From NCBI GenBank assembly GCA_903834185.1, contig CAILHX010000010.1, forward strand, positions 89,501 through 153,500: 64,000 nt of DNA. Reading direction: 5' to 3'. This stretch comes from an uncultured Methylophilaceae bacterium (GTDB lineage: Bacteria > Pseudomonadota > Gammaproteobacteria > Burkholderiales > Methylophilaceae). The stretch's first letter is position 1, and every line of letters starts with the position of its first letter. Shown here piece after piece: positions 9,177-18,372 of the stretch. The notes beneath the pieces are model-generated. The model made no database searches, was not told the DNA's origin, and saw only the letters and a program-made list of their open reading frames with translations. The position numbers and the translations under genes are program-made.

Positions 9177-9566
9177 TCAGGCAACTTTACTGTCGGCTTT
9201 TGTGCGCCGACTTTCTGCTGCGCCCCAAAGCTGCTCCAGGTTGTAATAATCGCGGACGCTGGGTTGCATCACATGCACGATAATATCGCCCAGATCCACC
9301 AATACCCATTCGCCCTCTTTTTCGCCTTCAGTCCCGTAAACTTCGCCCCCTAATTCCTTCACTTTGACCACCACATTGTGCGCCAGTGATTTGGTCTGGC
9401 GATTGGAACTACCGCTGGCAATGATCATGTAAGAGGTAATGGAGGTAAGCTTGGTGACATCCATGACTTTGATGTCAATGGCTTTTACATCCTCCAAAGC
9501 GTCAACCACGGCGCTTTTCATGGCTTCCAAGTCTAGTGTTTTAATTGTGGCAGGTGTGATTTTCAT
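9177..9566 (-). CDS. rsfS: Ribosomal silencing factor RsfS
   Basis: Protein of 129 residues that binds ribosomal protein L14 and blocks subunit joining when nutrients are short. Family signatures are ALEDVKAIDIKVMDV, SITSYMIIASGSSNRQTKSLA and the GEWVLVDLGDIIVHVM block. Slightly longer than the core family because of a charged C-terminal tail. ATG at 9566. The gap of 31 bases to nadD suggests joint transcription. Confidence 0.95.
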   Translation of the reverse strand: MKITPATIKTLDLEAMKSAVVDALEDVKAIDIKVMDVTKLTSITSYMIIASGSSNRQTKSLAHNVVVKVKELGGEVYGTEGEKEGEWVLVDLGDIIVHVMQPSVRDYYNLEQLWGAAESRRTKADSKVA

Positions 9567-9597
9567 GCACTTCTTTCATTTAAGGTATTCATATACG

Positions 9598-10239
9598 CTA
9601 TTCGTATAAATGGTTTTGTAAAATGTAATTAAGCACGCTGTAGGGAACCATCCCCTCAACGCTTTGCTTCTCATGCAACAGTTCGCGAATCTGGGTAGCA
9701 GAGATATCCACGGGCCTCATCGCAAATTCCACAATAGTGCCTGCAGGGGTCAGCGGTAACTTGATTGCCTTGCGCTGCTGCCATTGCGCTGCCAATTCAG
9801 CACTCATCTCTGCGGTTTTCAATGACTTCCCCGCGCGACGGGCAACCACAATATGCACCAGATCAAACAACCGTTGCCATTCGTGCCAGGTGGGCAGCCC
9901 GAGAAAGGCATCCATCCCCAGCAATAGACTCAGGCCCGTTTTCTCTCCTAATTCAGCACGCAATTCGGTCAATGTATCTACTGTGTAATTCACACCGTCA
10001 CGCTTTATTTCGCGATCATCCAGCTCAAAACCCGGTTTGTATTCCACCGCAAGGCGCACCATTTCCAACCTGTCCTTAGCGGAGGCTTGTGGCTCATCCC
10101 GATGCGGCGGGTGGCCGGTGGGAATAAACAGCACCTTGCTGAGCAACCGTTGATCGTACATATCCCGCGCCATTCGCAGGTGGCCGTTATGTATGGGATC
10201 GAAAGTGCCTCCCAGTATGCCTATCATGACGCGCTTCAT
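9598..10239 (-). CDS. nadD: Nicotinate-nucleotide adenylyltransferase
   Basis: Makes deamido-NAD from nicotinate mononucleotide and ATP, one step before NadE, which is also in this window. Nucleotidyltransferase motif GGTFDPIHNGHL at the start and ISATQIRELL (ISSTxxR-type) near the end. The ATG at 10239 overlaps the stop codon of the upstream DUF2652 gene (ATGA), favouring it over the internal ATG at 10227. 213 residues, normal length. Confidence 0.95.
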   Translation of the reverse strand: MKRVMIGILGGTFDPIHNGHLRMARDMYDQRLLSKVLFIPTGHPPHRDEPQASAKDRLEMVRLAVEYKPGFELDDREIKRDGVNYTVDTLTELRAELGEKTGLSLLLGMDAFLGLPTWHEWQRLFDLVHIVVARRAGKSLKTAEMSAELAAQWQQRKAIKLPLTPAGTIVEFAMRPVDISATQIRELLHEKQSVEGMVPYSVLNYILQNHLYE

Positions 10240-10964
10240 GCGCTTGAAAGATTGGAGAATTTGCGCTTCGGTTTGGTTAAGCGTGACAAATGGCCGCGCG
10301 CCGAAAGCATATAGGCATGAACATGCGGCATAAGCTTGGTGCCAGGAAGATTACAAGATTGCACAATGGGCTCGGTTTCAGGGTAGTACACATGTACCGT
10401 CTGCGGCTCGAAACCATCGCAGTCTTCTTTCCGCTCATCCCTTGTTTCCTGATTGGCGAATGCATGAAAAGCCTCTGTCATCATCAAGTACTCATGACTA
10501 TCCACCGAGTTTTTGAGCAAGCGATGCACGATGATGACCGGTTCACCGGCCAGCTCCTCGAACTGCCGCACTCTTTTGATCAGCACATCACCTAAATGCG
10601 CAATCACTTTCAACTGTAACGTCCCGGTGCCCGTGCAGGCATCGCAACCACAACCGCCATCGCCGCTAATGATCAACTGATTCTGGCGCTTGCGAAAAAG
10701 TGCGAAGAATTTCTTTACCTGCGTTGCAACATCCGCCACCGTCGCCGCCACATCATCGCCGCAAGTGGCATACATCAGTGCGGCATCGCCTTCCAGCTTG
10801 TTAAGTCGGAGCGGGTGCTGTGCGCCATCAATCACCGCATCCAGCAAGTCGGTGATGATCTGCTCGGCATGCAGCAGGCTCAGCTGTTTATCGCGGATAA
10901 ATTTTGTATAGCCACTGATATCGGCGATGACAAGACAAGTCGGACGAATATCCATTTCCGCCAC
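10236..10964 (-). CDS. DUF2652 protein, nucleotide-cyclase-like
   Basis: Protein of 242 residues. The N-terminal block CLVIADISGYTKFI resembles the start of class III adenylate/guanylate cyclase domains, and NKLEGDAALMY matches the second metal-binding region; the family is known as DUF2652. A CGCDACTGTG cysteine cluster lies near residues 105-115. No cyclase activity can be claimed. The GTG at 10964 overlaps the proA stop by one base (TAGTG); an ATG at 10955 is an alternative. It is sandwiched with tight overlaps between proA and nadD, so it is transcribed with them. Confidence 0.75.
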   Translation of the reverse strand: MAEMDIRPTCLVIADISGYTKFIRDKQLSLLHAEQIITDLLDAVIDGAQHPLRLNKLEGDAALMYATCGDDVAATVADVATQVKKFFALFRKRQNQLIISGDGGCGCDACTGTGTLQLKVIAHLGDVLIKRVRQFEELAGEPVIIVHRLLKNSVDSHEYLMMTEAFHAFANQETRDERKEDCDGFEPQTVHVYYPETEPIVQSCNLPGTKLMPHVHAYMLSARGHLSRLTKPKRKFSNLSSA

Positions 10965-12223
10965 TAGCCGCGCACCTGCCCATTACCCAGCACGATGAAT
11001 TTCACACTGGTTAACCCTTCCAGCCCAACAGGGCCGCGCGCATGCAGCTTGTCGGTGGAGATACCGATCTCTGCTCCCAAACCATATTCAAAACCATCGG
11101 CAAAGCGGGTTGAAGCGTTCACCATCACCGAACTGGAATCCACTTCGCGCAAGAACTTTCTCGCCGAGCTATAGTTCTCTGTAACTATCGCATCGGTGTG
11201 CTGCGAGGAATGCTGATTGATGTGCGCAATCGCCTCATCGGCATTCGCCACTATTTTTACAGAAATGATCGCGTCCAGATACTCGGTGTAATGATCCTGC
11301 TCGGTCGCCGCTCTGACACCAGGGATTATCGCCAGCGTCTCGGCACAACCACGGATCTCTATGCCGTTTTTAATCAGCATGTCGGCAATGCCTGGCAACA
11401 TCTCGGCCGCAACCGTCCTCGCCACCAGCAGCGACTCTGCGGTGTTGCATGTCCCCAACCGTTGGGTCTTGGAGTTTTCCACGATCTTGAGCGCCTTGTT
11501 AAAATCGGCTTCTTCATCCACATAAACATGGCAGTTGCCATCCAGATGTTTGATGACTGGAATGCGCGCTTCGCTGGAAATACGCTCGATCAAGCCTTTG
11601 CCCCCGCGCGGAATAATCACATCTACAAATTCCTTCATGGTGATCAATTCACCCACGGCACTGCGATCAGTGGTCTCAACCACCTGTACGGCAGCAGCAG
11701 GCAGTCCGGCGCTAGCCAAACCTTCATGTACCAATTTAGCCAATAATTGATTGCATTGGATGGCTTCGGACCCGCCACGCAGGATGCAGGCATTACCCGA
11801 TTTGATGCACAATCCGGCAGCATCCACGGTTACGTTAGGCCGGGCTTCATAGATGATACCGATCACTCCCAGCGGCACGCGCATCCTGCCCACCTGTATG
11901 CCGCTAGGACGATATTTAAGGTCGGTGATCTCGCCGATAGGATCAGTCAGCGCGGCGATCTGTTCCAGACCTTGCGCCATCTGCGCCACAGACTTTTCCG
12001 AGAGCGTCAGCCGGTCCAGCATGGCGGCATCCATACGGGATTTTTTTGCAGCTGCAATGTCGGCCTGATTGGCATCCAGTATCAAAGCCCGGTTCCGTAT
12101 TATGGTACGGGCGATCGCCAGCAAGGCCAGATTCTTGGCGTTGCTATCCGCTTTCGCCATCAGCCGCGAAGCCGCTCTGGCGTTTTGCCCCAGTTGCTGC
12201 ATGTATTGCTTGATGTCATTCAT
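10964..12223 (-). CDS. proA: Gamma-glutamyl phosphate reductase
   Basis: NADPH-dependent reductase of 419 residues that converts gamma-glutamyl phosphate to glutamate semialdehyde in proline synthesis. Aldehyde-dehydrogenase fold with the catalytic Cys in [12 protein letters not shown] and the conserved [29 protein letters not shown] region (in part). Length is standard. ATG at 12223. A palindromic repeat separates it from holA upstream. Confidence 0.96.
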   Translation of the reverse strand: MNDIKQYMQQLGQNARAASRLMAKADSNAKNLALLAIARTIIRNRALILDANQADIAAAKKSRMDAAMLDRLTLSEKSVAQMAQGLEQIAALTDPIGEITDLKYRPSGIQVGRMRVPLGVIGIIYEARPNVTVDAAGLCIKSGNACILRGGSEAIQCNQLLAKLVHEGLASAGLPAAAVQVVETTDRSAVGELITMKEFVDVIIPRGGKGLIERISSEARIPVIKHLDGNCHVYVDEEADFNKALKIVENSKTQRLGTCNTAESLLVARTVAAEMLPGIADMLIKNGIEIRGCAETLAIIPGVRAATEQDHYTEYLDAIISVKIVANADEAIAHINQHSSQHTDAIVTENYSSARKFLREVDSSSVMVNASTRFADGFEYGLGAEIGISTDKLHARGPVGLEGLTSVKFIVLGNGQVRG

Positions 12224-12240
12224 AATAAAAATCCATTTTT

Positions 12241-12326
12241 GCCACAGATAAAAGCGGATGAACGCAGATAAAATCTAAAAAGCATATAAAGCCAGTCTTA
12301 TATCCTTATCTGTGTTCATCTGTGGC
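12241..12326. repeat. Palindromic intergenic repeat between holA and proA
   Basis: An 86-base inverted repeat. The right arm is the complement of GCCACAGATGAACACAGATAA (12306-12326), and the left arm GCCACAGAT...GATGAACGCAGATAA (12241-12271) repeats it with one seven-base interruption. Copies of CCACAGATGAACACAGATAA-type sequences are scattered widely in bacterial genomes as non-coding palindromic elements. The right arm's outer edge forms the TAG stop codon of holA. It could fold into a hairpin in the holA-proA transcript. Confidence 0.65.
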
Positions 12327-13342
12327 TATTTTCTAGAAGGGCGCATCTTCGCCACTCCCAGGCATAATCGCGACAATTCCAGCCACGAAGAGCCGTATTC
12401 CAACCCTTTGTTTATTTTATCAATTTCTGCGGCTTTTAGCAGGGTTGCTTGCAACTGTTTAAGAGATAGTCGGTTCAATGCCTGCCGCATTACATTTTGT
12501 CTGTCGCCCCATATCCTGGCCTGACCGAAAGCGCTCGCCAGATCTGCACCGCCTGCCTGCGCTGTCTTTACTTTGAGCGCACTACGCAACAGCCAGATCA
12601 GCAAACCCAGCAGAGCAACCGGTTGCACTCCTTCGGCCTGCAAACCGTCCAGCACTTTCGCCGTTCTGCTGGCATCACCCGCCAGCATGGCATCGCCAAG
12701 TTGGAATGCGTCAAAGCGTGAAACGTTCAATACCGCGTCGCGCACCTCCTCGATGGACAAGCGCCCGCGCGGGAACAGCAATCCTAGTTTTTGTATCTCC
12801 TGATGTGCCGCAAGCAGATTGCCTTCCACCTGATTGGCAATGAATTCCAGCGTCTCGGTATCTCCCTGCTGACCCTGCGCGTTGAGTCGCTGACCTATCC
12901 ATGCCGGCAGCCTAGCTATTTCTACCGGCTCTACCGCCACCATCATCGCTACCTGTTCCAACTTTTGATACCACACGCCCTGCTCTTTTTTTTCTATGCG
13001 CGGCAGCGTGATCAAGGTAAGTGTATCCGGAGGCAAGTCACTCACGTAGGCTTGCAGTGCCTTGCTACCATCAGTCCCCGGTTTACCACTGGGAATATGA
13101 ATCTCAATGATCTTGAGCGTGGCAAACAAGGACAAGCTTTGACTATTTGCCTGCAATCTCTGCCAGCTAAAACCACGTTCCACTGTGTATGTTTCGCGTT
13201 CACTATAGCCGTTCTTTCTGGCTGTTGCCCGGATCGCGTCTGTAACTTCCATCAAACCCAGCGGTTCGTCTCCGTGAACCACATACAGGGAGTGGAGGGG
13301 CGACTGCAGATGCTGGGCAAGTTGCTCTGCCGCTAACTTCAC
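12326..13342 (-). CDS. holA: DNA polymerase III delta subunit
   Basis: Clamp-loader delta subunit of 338 residues that opens the sliding clamp ring. The start MKLAAEQLAQHL...LYVVHGDEPLGLMEVTDAIR and the RFDAFQLGDAML and GLLIWLLRSALKVK regions are typical. It begins with GTG at 13342, 40 bases after the lptE stop. Its stop codon lies in the edge of the palindromic repeat downstream, so the C terminus may have been set by insertion of that element. Confidence 0.93.
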   Translation of the reverse strand: MKLAAEQLAQHLQSPLHSLYVVHGDEPLGLMEVTDAIRATARKNGYSERETYTVERGFSWQRLQANSQSLSLFATLKIIEIHIPSGKPGTDGSKALQAYVSDLPPDTLTLITLPRIEKKEQGVWYQKLEQVAMMVAVEPVEIARLPAWIGQRLNAQGQQGDTETLEFIANQVEGNLLAAHQEIQKLGLLFPRGRLSIEEVRDAVLNVSRFDAFQLGDAMLAGDASRTAKVLDGLQAEGVQPVALLGLLIWLLRSALKVKTAQAGGADLASAFGQARIWGDRQNVMRQALNRLSLKQLQATLLKAAEIDKINKGLEYGSSWLELSRLCLGVAKMRPSRK

Positions 13343-13382
13343 TTACAAGCCCGCACGAGGATAATCTGCAAAGCCATCAGCA

Positions 13383-13949
13383 TCACTGAGGCGCAGCAGG
13401 AGGCGGGCTTTTTTCGATCACTGCCGGCTCGGTCTTTTCTGTCGTTACAGGCATGCTCTTGCTCAAGCTGCTCACCCGGCGCAACACTTCACGGATCGCA
13501 TCAGTGCGCATATCTGCAGCCAGTCGCGCCTCTTCCACAGTCTTCGCCAGTGCTTGCGAGTCGTCATAAGTAAAATCTCGGCGCATTTCCGTTTTCTGCG
13601 GTTGCCCCCAGGTTTCGCTGCCGGACTCCCGCAAACGGTAGGTGACGTCATACACCAGCAGATATTCCTTGACACGCCCGGTACCGGATAAAGACAAAAT
13701 GCGCTTATCGTAAAGTTCAGACATCAGCTCCAGCGACGCTTGCGCCTCTTCCGGGTTGTTCGTCAACTTGACGCCACTGTTTTTGAGCGAGCGCTTCATG
13801 TCACGAGAAATGGAAGGTGCTCCGGAGTCCTGAAGGTAAAGTATATCGAACGGCAAACTTTCCGCTCCCCTCAGGTGAAACCCGCATGCCGTGGTAGCTA
13901 ACAGCAGTGCGGTAATAAGCAGACGACGAAACCAGATATTTTTTTGCAT
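13383..13949 (-). CDS. lptE: LPS-assembly lipoprotein LptE
   Basis: Outer-membrane lipoprotein of 188 residues that plugs LptD in lipopolysaccharide export. The signal peptide ends in the lipobox TTAC and is followed by GFHLRGAESLPF, the family signature; the C-terminal tail is proline-rich and low in complexity. It lies 15 bases after leuS and before holA, the conserved leuS-lptE-holA order. ATG at 13949. Confidence 0.94.
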   Translation of the reverse strand: MQKNIWFRRLLITALLLATTACGFHLRGAESLPFDILYLQDSGAPSISRDMKRSLKNSGVKLTNNPEEAQASLELMSELYDKRILSLSGTGRVKEYLLVYDVTYRLRESGSETWGQPQKTEMRRDFTYDDSQALAKTVEEARLAADMRTDAIREVLRRVSSLSKSMPVTTEKTEPAVIEKSPPPAAPQ

Positions 13950-13964
13950 TACATATGCTCCGCT

Positions 13965-16736
13965 TTAACCCACTACCACATTCACCAGTTTACCCGGCAC
14001 CACGATCACTTTCTTCACACTCACACCCTCCAGGTATTTTTGCACACCCGCGTGAGAAAGTACCAATTGTTCTATATTAGCCCTGTCCGCATCTTTTGCC
14101 ACTGTAATACTGGCGCGCAACTTGCCATTGACCTGGATCACCAGCTCTATCTCGTCTTGCGCAAGCGCGGCTTCCAGAGGTTCGGGCCAGGGAGCGGAGA
14201 GAATATCGTCGCCATAGCCTAGCTCGACCCATAACGCATGGGTAAGGTGCGGGCAGATAGGCGATAAAAGGCGTAGCAGAATAGAAAGACCTTCCTGAAC
14301 GACCAATTGATAGCCAGAGTGAATCGGCTGCCCAATACCTGTTTTTTGACTAGGAACACGTTCAAGAGCATTCAAAATTTTCATGCTCGCGGAAGCAACA
14401 GTGTTGAATTGTTGCTTCTTTAAGTCAAAATTTGCCTGCTTTAAAGTCAAATGAATTTCTCTACGGATCTTTTGGAATTCTTGAGGAATTTCTGTCGGCA
14501 CTAAGCCAGCTTGCCCGATACCCGGATGTTCTGCAGCAAACGCCCAGATACGCTTGAGGAAGCGATGGCTCCCTTCCACACCGCTCTCAGACCATTCCAG
14601 CGTTTGCTCCGGCGGAGCTGCGAACATCATGAAAAAGCGTGCAGTGTCCGCGCCGTACTGTTCGATCAAGGATTGCGGGTCTACCCCGTTACGTTTGGAT
14701 TTGGACATGGTGCCCATGCCCTGAAAATCTACACGCTGCCCATCTGCAAGCGTTGTAGCACCCTCTATCTTGCCGTTCGCGTCATAAATAAGACCGACTT
14801 CTTCCGGCGCAAAATACTCGATGCCGCCCTTATCGGTACGGCGTGAAAAGATGTGGTTCAACACCATACCCTGCGTCAACAGGTTGGCAAAAGGCTCGTC
14901 GTAATTCACCAGCCCCATGTCACGCATTACCTTGCTCCAGAAACGCGAATATAAAAGATGCAGGATCGCGTGCTCAATACCGCCTATGTATTGATCCACC
15001 GGCATCCACTGGCTGGTTTCGGCATCCACCATCGCGTCCGGGCTGAATTTGCTGGCGTAGCGCGCATAATACCAACTGGAATCGACAAAGGTATCCATGG
15101 TGTCGGTTTCGCGCTTGGCCGCTTGGCCGCATTTGGGGCAGACACAATTAATGAATGTATCCAGTTTGTTGAGCGGATTACCGGACCCATCCGGTACGCA
15201 ATCTTCCGGCAGCTTGACCGGTAACTGATCGTCCGGCACCGGCACGTCACCGCAGTTATCGCAATGAATGATGGGAATGGGGCAACCCCAGTATCTTTGC
15301 CGCGAAACTCCCCAGTCGCGCAAACGCCATTGCGTTTTCTTTTCACCCAGACTCTTTGCGGCGAGATCAGCAGCGATGGCGTCTACCGCATCTTCGTAAC
15401 GTAAGCCATCATATTTACCGGAATTTATACAAACAGATGTGACTGTGCTAGCATAAATTGATTTCCAGCTATCTGTAGTAAAAGAAAAATTCTCAATCAC
15501 ACTGTCGCTCGCAGCGAGATATTCATTTTGTGTTAATGGGCCGCTGTTGGGCTTATTTAGTGAAGCATTTCCTTTCCCGAGTCGTTCTTGTCTTTCCCGA
15601 TAATCTTGAAGTTCAAAAGGCTCAACAACTTGCTTGATCGCGGGAAGTTGATCTTTATACTTCTTCGCAAACTCGAAATCCCGCTCATCATGTGCAGGGA
15701 CAGCCATCACCGCGCCTTCACCGTAACTCATCAGCACATAGTTACCTACCCATACTGAGACTTGCTCGCCAGTGAGCGGATGGGTAACCTTGAGCCCGGT
15801 ATCCATGCCTTCTTTTTCCATGGTCGCCATGTCCGCTTCCATCACCGAGCCCTGTTTGCATTTGTCGATAAAAGCAGCAAGCTCCGCGTTGCCGTGCGCA
15901 GCCAGCATCGCCAGTGGATGCTCGGCAGCCACTGCGCAGAAAGTTACGCCCATGATGGTGTCGGCACGCGTGGTGAATACCCACAGCTTGCCGTCGGCTA
16001 TGAGTTCACCAGCCGTGTCGCGAATGTCGTGGGTGAAAGCAAAGCGCACGCCTGTGCTCTTGCCTATCCAGTTGGCCTGCATGGTCTTCACCCGCTCCGG
16101 CCAGCCGGGAAGCTTATCCAGATCGGCCAGCAATTGCTCGGCGTATTGCGTGATGCCCAGGTAATAGCCGGGGATCTCGCGCTTCTCCACCAGCGCCCCG
16201 GTACGCCAGCCGCGACCTTCTATCACTTGCTCATTCGCCAGCACGGTCTGATCCACCGGATCCCAATTCACGGTCTGGGTTTTTTTGTAGGCGATACCTT
16301 TTTCCAGCATGCGCAAAAACAGCCACTGGTTCCATTTGTAGTATTCCGGCTTGCAGGTTGCCAGCTCGCGGCTCCAGTCGATCGCAAAGCCCAGGCTTTG
16401 CAATTGCTTTTTCATGTAGGCGATGTTGTCGTCTGTCCACTTGGCAGGCGGCACTTTGTTCTGGATCGCTGCATTCTCCGCGGGCAGACCGAAAGCATCC
16501 CAGCCCATGGGTTGCAGTACGTCATACCCTAGCATACGGTGATGTCGCGACAACACATCGCCTATGGTGTAGTTGCGTACATGACCCATGTGCAGCTTAC
16601 CGCTGGGGTAGGGAAACATGGACAGGCAATAGTATTTTGGCTTCTTGCCATCCAGCCTGGCTGCAAAAGAATTTCTATCTGACCAGTATTGCTGAGCTTG
16701 TTGTTCTATTTCGGTAAATTGGTACTGCGGTTGCAT
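13965..16736 (-). CDS. leuS: Leucyl-tRNA synthetase with an internal insertion
   Basis: Class I aminoacyl-tRNA synthetase charging tRNA-Leu. HIGH motif as [15 protein letters not shown], editing-site threonines in [11 protein letters not shown], editing Asp in [12 protein letters not shown], and the KMSKS loop as TMSKSKRNG. The start at 16736 ([18 protein letters not shown]) is the conserved one; a GTG at 16757 would add seven residues. At 923 residues it is longer than the usual 860-870: about 45-50 extra residues lie at roughly 358-436, directly after the editing domain Asp and before [13 protein letters not shown], in DNA visibly richer in A+T than the rest of the gene. Confidence 0.95.
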   Translation of the reverse strand: MQPQYQFTEIEQQAQQYWSDRNSFAARLDGKKPKYYCLSMFPYPSGKLHMGHVRNYTIGDVLSRHHRMLGYDVLQPMGWDAFGLPAENAAIQNKVPPAKWTDDNIAYMKKQLQSLGFAIDWSRELATCKPEYYKWNQWLFLRMLEKGIAYKKTQTVNWDPVDQTVLANEQVIEGRGWRTGALVEKREIPGYYLGITQYAEQLLADLDKLPGWPERVKTMQANWIGKSTGVRFAFTHDIRDTAGELIADGKLWVFTTRADTIMGVTFCAVAAEHPLAMLAAHGNAELAAFIDKCKQGSVMEADMATMEKEGMDTGLKVTHPLTGEQVSVWVGNYVLMSYGEGAVMAVPAHDERDFEFAKKYKDQLPAIKQVVEPFELQDYRERQERLGKGNASLNKPNSGPLTQNEYLAASDSVIENFSFTTDSWKSIYASTVTSVCINSGKYDGLRYEDAVDAIAADLAAKSLGEKKTQWRLRDWGVSRQRYWGCPIPIIHCDNCGDVPVPDDQLPVKLPEDCVPDGSGNPLNKLDTFINCVCPKCGQAAKRETDTMDTFVDSSWYYARYASKFSPDAMVDAETSQWMPVDQYIGGIEHAILHLLYSRFWSKVMRDMGLVNYDEPFANLLTQGMVLNHIFSRRTDKGGIEYFAPEEVGLIYDANGKIEGATTLADGQRVDFQGMGTMSKSKRNGVDPQSLIEQYGADTARFFMMFAAPPEQTLEWSESGVEGSHRFLKRIWAFAAEHPGIGQAGLVPTEIPQEFQKIRREIHLTLKQANFDLKKQQFNTVASASMKILNALERVPSQKTGIGQPIHSGYQLVVQEGLSILLRLLSPICPHLTHALWVELGYGDDILSAPWPEPLEAALAQDEIELVIQVNGKLRASITVAKDADRANIEQLVLSHAGVQKYLEGVSVKKVIVVPGKLVNVVVG

Positions 16737-16861
16737 GAAAATATCCGTATCGTTCACATCATTGAGAATCGCAAATTATACATTGCCGACCTCATGTTGA
16801 CCGAGACTTCCTTGAAGCTTCCTTATTTGCTGCAAGTTACGTAGAATCAATTAAAAACAGC

Positions 16862-16884
16862 GTTTAAAAAATGGTTATTTAAAC
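16862..16884. promoter_or_regulatory. Candidate CbbR/LysR-type operator upstream of prkB
   Basis: A perfect inverted repeat, GTTTAAA (16862-16868) and TTTAAAC (16878-16884), lies about 45-68 bases before the prkB start. Inside it, TAA-N7-TTA (16865-16877) matches the TNA-N7-TNA pattern described for CbbR, the LysR-type regulator of Calvin-cycle genes. In A+T-rich DNA such a match can arise by chance, so this is suggestive only. Confidence 0.4.
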
Positions 16885-16929
16885 AATAAATGCAATTGCT
16901 CTGAAAAAGAGAGTTCTGGGAGAGAGAAG

Positions 16930-17814
16930 ATGTCCAAGAAACACCCTGTCATTGCAGTCACGGGTTCGTCTGGCGCAGGTACTACAACCGTCAAACGGTC
17001 TTTCGAACATATTTTTCGTCGCGGCAATATCAACCCGGCAGTGATCGAAGGCGACAGCTTTCATTCACTGAATCGCTATGAGTTCCGCGTTGCCATGAAA
17101 AAAGCGGAAGAAAGAGGGGATCGTTTTTTCAGCCATTTCGGCCCCAATTCCAATCACTTTGAAAAACTGGAAGCACTATTCAAGACTTACGGTGAGACCG
17201 GGAGCGGCGAATTCCGTTACTACCTGCATAGCGATAAAGAAGCTGCCGAGCAGAATCTCCGACTAGGCACTGATTTCAGAGAAGGCGAATTCACCCCATG
17301 GGAACCCTTGCCGCCAGACACTGACCTGCTGTTCTATGAGGGTCTGCACGGACTGGTAAAAACGGATACGGTATCCATGCCCCAATATGTTGACTTGGGG
17401 GTGGGGGTGGTTCCGGTGGTCAATCTGGAATGGATACAGAAGATCCATCGCGACTCCGCTGAACGCGGTTACTCGGCAGAAGCCACGGTGGATACCATCA
17501 TGCGCCGCATGCCGGATTATGTGAGTTACATCACACCGCAATTCTCGCAAACGCATATCAATTTCCAGCGTGTGGCGACGGTAGACACTTCCAATCCTTT
17601 CATCACGCGCGATATCCCTACGCTGGACGAGAGCTTCGTTATTATTCGTTTTCGCGTGCCTTCCCTGGCAAATTTCCCGCATCTGCTCACCATGATTCAG
17701 GGGTCGTTCATGTCACGTCCGAATACCATCGTCGTCCCTGGTGGCAAGATGGGGATGGCGATGGAGATTATTCTGACTCCGCTGATACTGGAGTTGCTGG
17801 ATAAAAGAAATTAA
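16930..17814 (+). CDS. prkB: Phosphoribulokinase (proteobacterial type)
   Basis: Makes ribulose 1,5-bisphosphate from ribulose 5-phosphate and ATP, the committed step that feeds Rubisco. P-loop region VTGSSGAGTTTVKRSF, then EGDSFHSLNRYEF and FYEGLHGLVKTD; 294 residues is normal for the octameric proteobacterial class. GGGAGAGAGA lies just upstream of the ATG. It stands alone here, between divergent leuS and a convergent MEKHLA gene, without Rubisco or other cbb genes in the window. Its presence is the strongest sign that the organism is an autotroph. Confidence 0.96.
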   Translation: MSKKHPVIAVTGSSGAGTTTVKRSFEHIFRRGNINPAVIEGDSFHSLNRYEFRVAMKKAEERGDRFFSHFGPNSNHFEKLEALFKTYGETGSGEFRYYLHSDKEAAEQNLRLGTDFREGEFTPWEPLPPDTDLLFYEGLHGLVKTDTVSMPQYVDLGVGVVPVVNLEWIQKIHRDSAERGYSAEATVDTIMRRMPDYVSYITPQFSQTHINFQRVATVDTSNPFITRDIPTLDESFVIIRFRVPSLANFPHLLTMIQGSFMSRPNTIVVPGGKMGMAMEIILTPLILELLDKRN

Positions 17815-17824
17815 CCCGAAGAAG

Positions 17825-18268
17825 TTAAAGAAACTTCCGATGCCTTAACAATGCGGCCTGTCCACGATACAGGCCGCTGCCATCTACCAGATTCCATACT
17901 GTCGCGCCTGTCACCATGAAACGGCGGCCGGAACTCGAGATACGCACTCCACAGTAGTCATCCACGAAACCGTGCTCAGTGACACGTTGCAATAAACGCT
18001 CACGTTCTACCCTTTCCTGCGTCTCGGCTGAGAGGCGGGAAGGTAGCCGGATAAAATCCTTCCATTCCATTTCAAATAAATCCAGCGCTGTCTGATTGGC
18101 ATAGTTGAAAACGGGATCGGGTTCCACACCGTGGGACACCACTGCAAAAGGCGCTTGCTGCAACTGCTCAAGCGCTAGCTCGGCGCTGGTGGTTGTTCCC
18201 AACAATTCATGCCCAGTCAGATGTTTAAAGCTGGAGCGCAGTAGTGCGACATGTAGTATTAAGTCCAT
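17825..18268 (-). CDS. MEKHLA-domain (PAS-related) protein
   Basis: Soluble protein of 147 residues covered by a MEKHLA domain, a PAS-related sensor fold first noted in plant and bacterial regulators. Visible signatures are APFAVVSHGVEPDPVFNYANQTALDLFEM, PSRLSAE and GRRFMVTGATVWNLVD. No output domain is attached, so it may act by protein contact or by binding a small ligand. It is convergent with prkB, ten bases apart, and divergent from the TPR gene. Function unknown. Confidence 0.8.
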   Translation of the reverse strand: MDLILHVALLRSSFKHLTGHELLGTTTSAELALEQLQQAPFAVVSHGVEPDPVFNYANQTALDLFEMEWKDFIRLPSRLSAETQERVERERLLQRVTEHGFVDDYCGVRISSSGRRFMVTGATVWNLVDGSGLYRGQAALLRHRKFL

Positions 18269-18372
18269 GGCAAGTCCGTTTTCCTAATCACCCGCCATCA
18301 TCTTGTATGATAAAAAAACACGACATACTGCATACAAGTTATTGTAATCTTTGAATAGACCAGCAAGCTTGA

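Noticed and set aside
10974..11010. tRNA or small RNA in gene gaps
   Set aside because: No cloverleaf, CCA end or other RNA family pattern was seen in this or any other gap.
15762..16532. 256-codon plus-strand frame inside leuS
   Set aside because: Antisense shadow of a strongly conserved gene, without a family match or ribosome-binding site.
17815..17845. Short inverted repeat between prkB and the MEKHLA gene as terminator
   Set aside because: Arms of six A+T-rich bases and no T-run; too weak.
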